From NCBI GenBank assembly GCA_934433135.1, contig CAKRZO010000007.1, forward strand, positions 62,001 to 126,000: a stretch of 64,000 nt of DNA. The letters are read 5' to 3'. Positions 58,443 through 64,000 of this stretch are shown piece by piece. The notes beneath the pieces are model-generated. The model saw only the letters and a list, made by a program, of their open reading frames with translations, was not told the origin of the DNA and did no database searches. Numbering within the stretch: position 1 is the first letter of the stretch; each line of letters starts with the position of its first letter. This DNA comes from an uncultured Acetatifactor sp. Lineage in GTDB: Bacteria; Bacillota; Clostridia; Lachnospirales; Lachnospiraceae. The position numbers and the translations under genes are program-made.

Positions 58443-58961
58443 TTATTCTTCGATATAAGTGACATTCTCAATTCCTCTGCCGAGCCCGGCAATCCCCGTT
58501 CTTGCCGTCTCCAGCACTTCATAACCGTCCAGAAGACCGATAAAAGCATCAATCTTACTTTGATTGCCGGTTAATTCCACAATCAGGCTTTCCTTAGCCA
58601 CGTCAATGATCTTTGCCCGGAAAATATCCGCAATGGCGATAATGGACTGACGCTGTTGTGCGGAAGCCCTGACTTTGATTAAAACAAGTTCCCGGTATAC
58701 ACTGTCCTGGGGCTTGAGCTCTTTGATATTCTGCACATCCACCAGCTTGGCTACCTGCTTTTCAATCTGTTCCAGGATCACATCATCACCGGAGGCGACA
58801 ATGGTAATTCTGGTATAATTCGGATCGGCAGTCACTCCTGCCGTAATGCTCTCAATATTGTATCCTCTTCTGGAAAACAGGCCGGAAATACGGCTCAGCA
58901 CACCGGAGGTATTATCGACCAGCAATTGAAATACTTTTTTCTGCATGGTATCATTTGACAC
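58443..58961 (-). CDS. ilvN: acetolactate synthase small subunit, canonical
   Basis: A 172-residue regulatory subunit with an N-terminal ACT domain (NTSGVLSRISGLFSRRGYNIESI, about 14-36) and a C-terminal dimerisation part with ELVLIKVRA and LIVELTGNQSKIDAF. It confers valine feedback on the large subunit. The GTG at 58961 has AGGAGG eleven bases upstream; an ATG at 58946 is also possible. A second, divergent small subunit lies 80 bases upstream. Confidence 0.95.
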   Translation of the reverse strand: MSNDTMQKKVFQLLVDNTSGVLSRISGLFSRRGYNIESITAGVTADPNYTRITIVASGDDVILEQIEKQVAKLVDVQNIKELKPQDSVYRELVLIKVRASAQQRQSIIAIADIFRAKIIDVAKESLIVELTGNQSKIDAFIGLLDGYEVLETARTGIAGLGRGIENVTYIEE

Positions 58962-59041
58962 GGTATCGGATTCCTCCTTCCTGTTCAGGTTCTTTTCTTT
59001 TGTGACACTTTAAGGTATTTTAGCACTTTAAAGTATGTGTG

Positions 59042-59542
59042 TCAACAGGATTCGTCATTTTCCATGCATTTCATCAGAGCAAGCGTGCCTGTCCGGGCAA
59101 CTTCCACGATGCTTACCGACTGCAGAAGGGAAAGCATCAGCTTGATCTTTTCCGGCTGGTCACAAAGCTGGATCATCATAAAATGCTTGGACATATCCAC
59201 AATCTGCGCTTTCATGATTTCGCAAAGCTCCATGATTTCCCTGCGGTTGCTTTTGTTGTACTTGATCTTAACCAGCATCAACTCCCTGCTGATGCTCTTT
59301 GCTTCTTCGAAAGACTTTAATTTAATGACATCCAGTTTTTTATTCAACTGTTTTTCAATCTGCTCACTGGTATGCTCCTCTCCGGAGCTGACAATGGTCA
59401 TACAGGAAATCGTAGGGTCATCGGTTTCACCTACCGCCAGGGAATCAATATTGAAACATCGTCTGGAAAACAGACCGGCAACCTTGCAAAGGACACCGGA
59501 CCGGTTCTCTACCAGCACAGAATAAATTCTTTTTTTCTGCAT
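59042..59542 (-). CDS. second acetolactate synthase small subunit, divergent
   Basis: A 166-residue ACT-domain protein like IlvN (NRSGVLCKVAGLFSRRCFNIDSLAVGETDD, about 9-38; ELMLVKIKYNKSNR) but with an altered C-terminus (SIVEVARTGTLALMKCMENDESC) and a Cys-rich tail. It starts at ATG 59542 after GAGG. It lies directly after ilvB with a short gap, so it may be the primary partner, with the canonical subunit downstream. Two small subunits for one large subunit is unusual. Confidence 0.86.
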   Translation of the reverse strand: MQKKRIYSVLVENRSGVLCKVAGLFSRRCFNIDSLAVGETDDPTISCMTIVSSGEEHTSEQIEKQLNKKLDVIKLKSFEEAKSISRELMLVKIKYNKSNRREIMELCEIMKAQIVDMSKHFMMIQLCDQPEKIKLMLSLLQSVSIVEVARTGTLALMKCMENDESC

Positions 59543-59569
59543 TTTAAACCTCATTTCTGCTATCTATCA

Positions 59570-61186
59570 TTACTTCACAAGGTCCATCGGGTCAATCAGG
59601 CATTCCATTAATACCGATTCGTCTTTTTCCAAAAAAGCATCAATGGCTTCGGGCGCATCTTCCATGTTAGGAACCCGCAGGAAGCGCATGCCGTAAGCTT
59701 CCGCAATTTTCGCAAGGTCGGGGCTGCCGTCCAGGCTGACTACGCTGTAATGGTCCTTGTAAGTGTAGTGCTGATACTCTCTTACCATGCCGAGATAGTT
59801 GTTTTTCAGGACAATCATTTTTACCCGGATATCATGCTGGCGCATAGTGGCAAGCTCCATAAAAGACATCTGAAAGGAGCCGTCTCCGCAGACTGCCACG
59901 ACCTGAAGATCGGGTCTTGCGGCTTTGGCACCCATGGCAGCCGGAAGGGAGTAACCCATGGTACCCATTCCGCCGGAGGTCAGGAAAAAACCGTTTTTGA
60001 CGATATGGTACCGGCAGGACCAGATCTGGTTCTGACCCACATCGGCAACGTAGACTCCGTTATCGGATAGCTTATCGGACAGCATTGTCAGAAAAGCGGC
60101 CGGATCCACATACGCCGGATTCGGGAAGCGCTTCTCTTTCATCGTCTCCCGATACTGTGCAAGGGTAGAAAGCCAGGCTTCGTGGGAGCAGGTAAATTCT
60201 TCTTTCAAAAGATCCCGGAAAATACAGTCGGCATCCCCCACAAGAGGAATGGTCGGTCCGGCGTTTTTGCCGATTTCCGCCGGATCAATATCAATATGCA
60301 CCAGAATTTTGTTCTGGGTAATCAGATCCGGCTGGCTCACAGCCCGATCCGCCACTCTGGCGCCTACCATAATCAGAAGATCGGATTCATTCATGGCACG
60401 ATTGGCATAAGGAGCACCGTTGTTCCCGACCATGCCGAAATAAAGAGGATGACCGGTGGGCATAACCCCGATCCCCATCATGGTGGAAACCACGGGAATG
60501 CTGTGCTTTTCGGCAAAAGTCCGCAGACTTTCCTGGGCATTGCTTAGCAGGACACCGCCTCCGGCACAGATAATGGGCCGCTTTGCGTGAGAAAGCTCTT
60601 TTACTACTTTTTTGATCTGTACAATATGCCCCTTTACGGTGGGTTTGTAAGTACGAAGACTTACCGTTTCCGGATATTTAAAATGGCTGATAGGGGCGTT
60701 CTGGACATCAATGGGAATGTCAATCAGCACAGGTCCCTTCCGACCGGTATTGGCAATGTAAAAAGCTTCCTTGAAGACTCTGGGAATATCATTGACGTCC
60801 TTGACCAGATAGCTGTATTTGACAAAGGACTCCACGGCACCGGTGATATCCGCTTCCTGAAAGACATCGCTTCCCAACAGGGCGCTGTTGACCTGACCGG
60901 TAATGCAGATTAACGGAATGCTGTCTGCAAAAGCGGTTGCAATGCCGGTAATCACATTGGTCGCACCGGGGCCGGAGGTGACGGCACAGACACCGGGTCT
61001 GCCCGTTACCCGCGCCAATCCGCTGGCAGCATGAGCCGCATTCTGTTCCGTACGGATTAAGACAGTACGAATATCAGACTCCAGGATGCTGTTAAAAAAA
61101 GGACAAATAGCAACACCGGGATAACCGAATACAATGGAAGTCTCTTCCGCTTCCAGACATTTCACTATGGCATCTGCGCCTATCAT
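59570..61186 (-). CDS. ilvB: acetolactate synthase large subunit
   Basis: A 538-residue ThDP-dependent enzyme that condenses two pyruvates or pyruvate with 2-oxobutyrate. RTEQNAAHAASGLARVTGRPG holds the catalytic Glu, GDGSFQMSF with LKNNYLGMV the ThDP motif, and the middle part the FAD-domain. ATG 61186 is nine bases after GAGG. First gene of the ilvB-ilvN-ilvN-ilvC run; no T-box or attenuator is visible in its 50-base leader. Confidence 0.94.
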   Translation of the reverse strand: MIGADAIVKCLEAEETSIVFGYPGVAICPFFNSILESDIRTVLIRTEQNAAHAASGLARVTGRPGVCAVTSGPGATNVITGIATAFADSIPLICITGQVNSALLGSDVFQEADITGAVESFVKYSYLVKDVNDIPRVFKEAFYIANTGRKGPVLIDIPIDVQNAPISHFKYPETVSLRTYKPTVKGHIVQIKKVVKELSHAKRPIICAGGGVLLSNAQESLRTFAEKHSIPVVSTMMGIGVMPTGHPLYFGMVGNNGAPYANRAMNESDLLIMVGARVADRAVSQPDLITQNKILVHIDIDPAEIGKNAGPTIPLVGDADCIFRDLLKEEFTCSHEAWLSTLAQYRETMKEKRFPNPAYVDPAAFLTMLSDKLSDNGVYVADVGQNQIWSCRYHIVKNGFFLTSGGMGTMGYSLPAAMGAKAARPDLQVVAVCGDGSFQMSFMELATMRQHDIRVKMIVLKNNYLGMVREYQHYTYKDHYSVVSLDGSPDLAKIAEAYGMRFLRVPNMEDAPEAIDAFLEKDESVLMECLIDPMDLVK

Positions 61187-61233
61187 GATCAGGTACCTCA
61201 CTTTTTTCAGATTCTTTCCTGCAATTCTTTACC

Positions 61234-61262
61234 ATTTTACCATAGGAAAGTGCATTTGTCCA
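61234..61262 (-). promoter_or_regulatory. promoter of the ilv operon
   Basis: Minus strand: TGGACA (61257-61262), spacer 17, TAAAAT (61234-61239). It sits 47 bases before the ilvB start. Confidence 0.7.
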
Positions 61263-61281
61263 TGATTTTTCTTTTTATCAG

Positions 61282-61310
61282 TTGCGCAAAAAGAAGAAAT
61301 ATGGTAGATT
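61282..61310 (+). promoter_or_regulatory. promoter of the lipoprotein gene
   Basis: TTGCGC (61282-61287), spacer 17, TAGATT (61305-61310). Confidence 0.55.
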
Positions 61311-61368
61311 ATAGGTTAAGGGCATAAATTGCCTTTTGTTTTCATTCATATTTATCGGAGGTTTTACA

Positions 61369-61887
61369 TTGGATACATACAAAAAGAAACAAAATACACA
61401 AATAAATCGCAGACATTCCATAAGATTTATATCATTTGCAGTTTGTTTTCTTCTTTCCGTCCTTCTAACCGGATGCGGTGAGGATAAGGAGCTGACACAG
61501 TTTAAAGAAGCATTTGAAAATTTTTGCATTGAGGTCTCCACTTTGGACACCGCCATTAACAAAATTGATGCTTCCGATGAAAATGCGGAAAAAGAGCTTC
61601 TGGGCTATATAGACCAACTGGAGACGGAATTCGAAGATTTGGCACAGCTTAATTTCCCGGAGGAATTTAAATATCTGGAAAATCTCTCGGATGAAGCCAG
61701 CGAATATATGAAAGAAGCGGCCAAAGCCTATCATACGGCCTATGAAGGAGAAACCTTCGCTGCCAATTATAACGACTATGCTTTTGAAAATTATAAAAGA
61801 GCTTATCGAAGGATTCAGATCATCTTAGCTTATCTGCACGGAGAAGATCCGAAAGAAGCAGGGTTGATGATTACTTACGGCGAGTAA
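61369..61887 (+). CDS. small lipoprotein of unknown function
   Basis: A 172-residue secreted lipoprotein: basic N-terminus, hydrophobic segment (about 18-34), lipobox LLTGC with Cys36, then an all-alpha mature part rich in Glu (helical pairs such as QFKEAFENFC and LETEFEDLAQL). Not a family I recognise. The start is TTG 61369 with GGAGG seven bases upstream; the longer frame from 61336 has no ribosome site. A terminator follows. It diverges from ilvB. Confidence 0.75.
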   Translation: MDTYKKKQNTQINRRHSIRFISFAVCFLLSVLLTGCGEDKELTQFKEAFENFCIEVSTLDTAINKIDASDENAEKELLGYIDQLETEFEDLAQLNFPEEFKYLENLSDEASEYMKEAAKAYHTAYEGETFAANYNDYAFENYKRAYRRIQIILAYLHGEDPKEAGLMITYGE

Positions 61888-61891
61888 TTTG

Positions 61892-61921
61892 AAAAACCAG
61901 GGAAATCAATCCCTGGTTTTT
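61892..61921 (+). terminator. terminator after the lipoprotein gene
   Basis: AAAAACCAGGGA (61892-61903) with TCCCTGGTTTTT (61910-61921), 12-bp stem ending in Ts. Confidence 0.88.
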
Positions 61922-61961
61922 GTTAGTTCGTAACAGATTAGATGCGCCATTTACAAAGCCG

Positions 61962-62267
61962 TTATTTCAGCATTTTGATGCTTCCTAACAGAGGCATTTC
62001 TTTTTCCTGGTCCTGGCATGCACCGATCAGACCGATCAGGAAGCATACAAAGAGGAAAATGCAGATCGCCCAGTAAAGGATCCAGCCGATAATGGGAATC
62101 CATAACAGAACTTTGCTCAGAACAAGAGAAGTGATCAGTTGCGCAATGCCGAGAACCAGTCCCTGATTCAAATGGAACTTCGCATTCTCCCTGTCTCCTG
62201 CAAGCCAGGCGATTAACCAGCCGATGATACTTAAATAAGATACAATACAGGTAGCTTTTGTTGTCAT
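61962..62267 (-). CDS. DUF4870/Tic20-like small membrane protein
   Basis: A 101-residue protein with three membrane segments and the FHLNQGLVLGIAQ motif seen in DUF4870/Tic20-like proteins of unknown function. Its start lies 124 bases from the DUF2752 gene end. Confidence 0.8.
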   Translation of the reverse strand: MTTKATCIVSYLSIIGWLIAWLAGDRENAKFHLNQGLVLGIAQLITSLVLSKVLLWIPIIGWILYWAICIFLFVCFLIGLIGACQDQEKEMPLLGSIKMLK

Positions 62268-62391
62268 GATTTTTATTTCCTTTCTTTTATTATTACATTA
62301 TTGTTACAATTATCATTCAGCGCCATTTTCAGAAAGTATTATGCAAATGGCGTATCTGATATTGTTCAGACAAAGTATTTTGATGTCTTTC

Positions 62392-62868
62392 TTACAGCGC
62401 AATGCCGAAAACCAACCGCAGTATGTTTTTCACAATACAGTTTACGATGACCAGCCCTGCCAGGACAAAGAGGTAACGCCGTTTCAGCTTAAGGTACGGG
62501 AATCTTGCACCGGTCAATCGGTACAGAACCTGACTGCCCAGAAAGCAGATATAAAAAACGGCTCCCGGCAGAATCGCCGGATAATACCACAAGGACAGAA
62601 GAAAATTTCCATGCAAAAGAGCCTTTAACGATCTGGTTCCTCCGCAGCCCAGACAGTAGATATGGAAAAATCTGTCCCAGACACAGCCCCTTAAGTAAGG
62701 CGGAAGAAAAGGAAGCAGTCTGTCAAAGAAAAGGAGTAGCACAATCCCTGCGGGAACCAGAAGCAGTCCCGGTAAAAAAAGCTGTTCTTCCAAGGTCTTC
62801 TCCTGCGCTGCTCTTCTGCGTGCCTCCCGGCAGGCAGCCTTATCTTTCTTTTCCGAATTGCTTTGCAT
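62392..62868 (-). CDS. DUF2752 membrane protein
   Basis: A 158-residue protein with three membrane helices. The signature CLGCGGTRSLKALLHGNFLLSLWYYP region of DUF2752, here written CLGCGGTR then HGNFLLSLWYYP, lies about residues 72-97. The N-terminal 30 residues are basic and cytoplasmic. Its ATG overlaps the upstream stop as TAATG, so it is coupled to the DUF4190 gene. Function unknown. Confidence 0.85.
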   Translation of the reverse strand: MQSNSEKKDKAACREARRRAAQEKTLEEQLFLPGLLLVPAGIVLLLFFDRLLPFLPPYLRGCVWDRFFHIYCLGCGGTRSLKALLHGNFLLSLWYYPAILPGAVFYICFLGSQVLYRLTGARFPYLKLKRRYLFVLAGLVIVNCIVKNILRLVFGIAL

Positions 62869-63323
62869 TAATAGTACTCACGCAGAATGTCATCGAAAAT
62901 CCCGCCGTATGTAAATCCGGCAGTCTGAAGAATGCCGAGCAATACAGCGCCCAGGATTGTCATGATGACAGCCAGTACGGTACCGATAATGGAACAAACC
63001 AGACCGGCCGTGGCAAGCGAGGATTTCTCTTCCTTCTTTGCGAGGACAGAACAGATAATTCCGGGTATTCCGGCGATCAGACCATACCATGCGCAGCATC
63101 CCAAAAGGATAGAAAGAATACCGAGGATCAGACCGATTACGGCTAAAGCGTTGGTCTTCTGCGGTTCTTTTGCGGGAGCCGTCTGCTGATAAGAAGCCTG
63201 CTGCGTGTTGTTCTGGTAAAAGTCCTCACGTTCTTCAGTCTGAGTCGTCTGCTGACTGAACTGACCGTCACTTGCGCCCGCATCTGCCTGGGGCTGCTGT
63301 TGAGTAGAATTCCATTCATCCAT
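62868..63323 (-). CDS. DUF4190 membrane protein with Gln-rich N-terminus
   Basis: A 151-residue protein. A disordered Gln/Ala-rich N-terminal region (1-55, QQPQADAGASD, QQTAPAKEPQK) precedes two or three membrane segments with the DUF4190 core ALAVIGLILGILSILLGC and GIPGIICSVLAKKEEKS. It sits next to DUF2752 and the DUF4870-like gene, a common trio of small membrane proteins. Function unknown. Confidence 0.85.
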   Translation of the reverse strand: MDEWNSTQQQPQADAGASDGQFSQQTTQTEEREDFYQNNTQQASYQQTAPAKEPQKTNALAVIGLILGILSILLGCCAWYGLIAGIPGIICSVLAKKEEKSSLATAGLVCSIIGTVLAVIMTILGAVLLGILQTAGFTYGGIFDDILREYY

Positions 63324-63454
63324 ATAAATTAATTCCTCATTTCTGCCTGCCTATGTAAAATAATATTTTTCGAACGGCGACAGCAGGCTTTTGTCCGTTC
63401 TTTTTGCTTTTCGCTATCTCCGTATTTCATTATACAGGAAAAAGACACTTTTGG

Positions 63455-64000
63455 CTATACCCAATTCTGCACTTTAGAAGTTTTAACATGCTTTTTTTCC
63501 TGCTTCAGTCGTGCGGCAATGACATCACAGACCTTTTCACGGTTCCATTGAATCTGGGGAAGGTGTTCCCGCATACCGATACAGATATAAAAGGATGCGC
63601 ACAGGTCAAGCTGCTTATAGAGTTTTTCCAGGCTTTGCAGATTCATGCGGGAAAGCAGCCGTATCGTCAGCGTTTCCACACCGTATAATTCCTTCTTCCC
63701 TGCGGTATAGTTCGCAACCAGTTCCAGAAACAGTTCTTTTAATTCCGGATCGCTTTCGTCAAAAGGAATATGTAAAAAACGGTAAATCTGTTCCTTTTCC
63801 AGGGAAAAATTGGCTTCCAGCGCTTCACAGACCGCCATTTCATGAACAATCTGACTGTGTCTGAAAATACCTCTGTCTTCCATTTTGTCCCATTGGGCGA
63901 GAATAGAGGACAGGCTTCCCGGCATATACAACATTTTCTCCGGAAGCTGGATCCCTACAAATTCTACAGAAGGATCTTCCTGCTCCAGTAAGGAAGCAAT
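63455..64000 (-). CDS. hypothetical protein, 5' end beyond the window
   Basis: The frame is open to the right window edge, so at least 181 residues are visible and the N-terminus is missing. The sequence (SVEFVGIQLPEKMLYMPG, then GIFRHSQIVHEMAVCEALE) is soluble and mainly helical, with no membrane segment or motif I recognise. A shorter start at ATG 63934 is possible but the upstream frame continues without a stop. The 131-base gap to DUF4190 holds nothing I can name. Confidence 0.6.
   Translation of the reverse strand: MASLLEQEDPSVEFVGIQLPEKMLYMPGSLSSILAQWDKMEDRGIFRHSQIVHEMAVCEALEANFSLEKEQIYRFLHIPFDESDPELKELFLELVANYTAGKKELYGVETLTIRLLSRMNLQSLEKLYKQLDLCASFYICIGMREHLPQIQWNREKVCDVIAARLKQEKKHVKTSKVQNWV

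Noticed and set aside
61187..61368. T-box or attenuator upstream of ilvB
   Set aside because: The leader is only about 50 bases, and neither a T-box bulge (TGGNACCGCG) nor a hairpin with a T-run is present.
62318..62337. CodY-like box near 62325 (CATTTTCAGAAAGTA)
   Set aside because: At least three mismatches to the CodY consensus and placed in the gap before the DUF4870-like gene, not before liv, ilv or leu genes.
1..64000. Search for an unusual defence or mobile system (CRISPR, toxin-antitoxin, phage, IS, conjugation genes)
   Set aside because: No regular spacer array, transposase, phage or conjugation gene is visible. The tyrosine recombinase stands alone with chromosomal neighbours.

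Overview
The window looks like chromosome from a spore-forming Clostridia, most likely Lachnospiraceae. The evidence is gene order (rplU-prp-rpmA-obgE-yhbY-nadD-yqeK-rsfS; rpmB beside asp23-fakA-recG; rsmD-coaD; ruvAB-zapA-U32 peptidase), sporulation proteins (GerW/YtfJ type, YlbJ type), strong AGGAGG ribosome sites, and an L27 with the Firmicutes N-terminal extension next to its protease. I see no rRNA, tRNA, CRISPR array, IS element or prophage. It is mainly a core-genome window with dense coding and many small palindromic intergenic repeats.

Layout. 1-4.7 kb (+): tail of a cytidylate kinase-like gene, then the L21/L27/Obg operon through rsfS. 4.7-8.3 kb: lexA and a DUF378 gene (-), a divergent SOS-type LysM cell-division inhibitor (+) under three LexA boxes, then a tyrosine recombinase and TtcA-type enzyme (-). 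8.5-12.3 kb (+): AI-2E-family transporter, dtd, flotillin. 12.4-18 kb (+): a complete branched-chain amino acid ABC importer (livK-H-M-G-F) with a structured leader and an intercistronic hairpin, then a second cytidylate kinase-like protein. 18.3-25.1 kb (-): FAD oxidoreductase, orphan ParA coupled to RNase G, the TIGR03936/TIGR03960 radical-SAM pair, RecU. 25.3-29.4 kb (-): two pseudouridine synthases, an SDR, a HAD phosphatase and a membrane protein of unknown function. 29.5-41.9 kb: YlbJ-like (+), then (-) coiled-coil protein, coaD, rsmD, topoisomerase IV parC/parE, DegV, recG, fakA, asp23. 42.1-44.7 kb: rpmB (+), a 47-residue membrane mini-protein, GerW, DUF2953, NUDIX (-). 45-50.9 kb (-): U32 peptidase, zapA, ruvB, ruvA, MATE pump. 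51.1-61.2 kb (-): leuD/leuC, a two-component system, a sodium:solute symporter, and ilvC/ilvN/ilvN/ilvB. 61.3-64 kb: a lipoprotein (+) and small membrane proteins (-), then an unknown gene cut by the right edge.

Themes. Branched-chain amino acid uptake (liv) and synthesis (leuCD, ilvBNC) are both present. DNA maintenance is well represented (lexA, SOS inhibitor, recU, recG, ruvAB, topoisomerase IV, recombinase). The usual rng-rplU neighbourhood is split: rplU starts at 253 (+) while RNase G ends at 20542 (-), now followed by a ParA, which suggests an inversion or relocation. The strongest candidates for undescribed biology are non-coding: a family of two-tier hairpin repeats, one of which lies between lexA and the LexA boxes, and a possible three-way-junction leader on livK. 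Nothing here is proven to be a new system.
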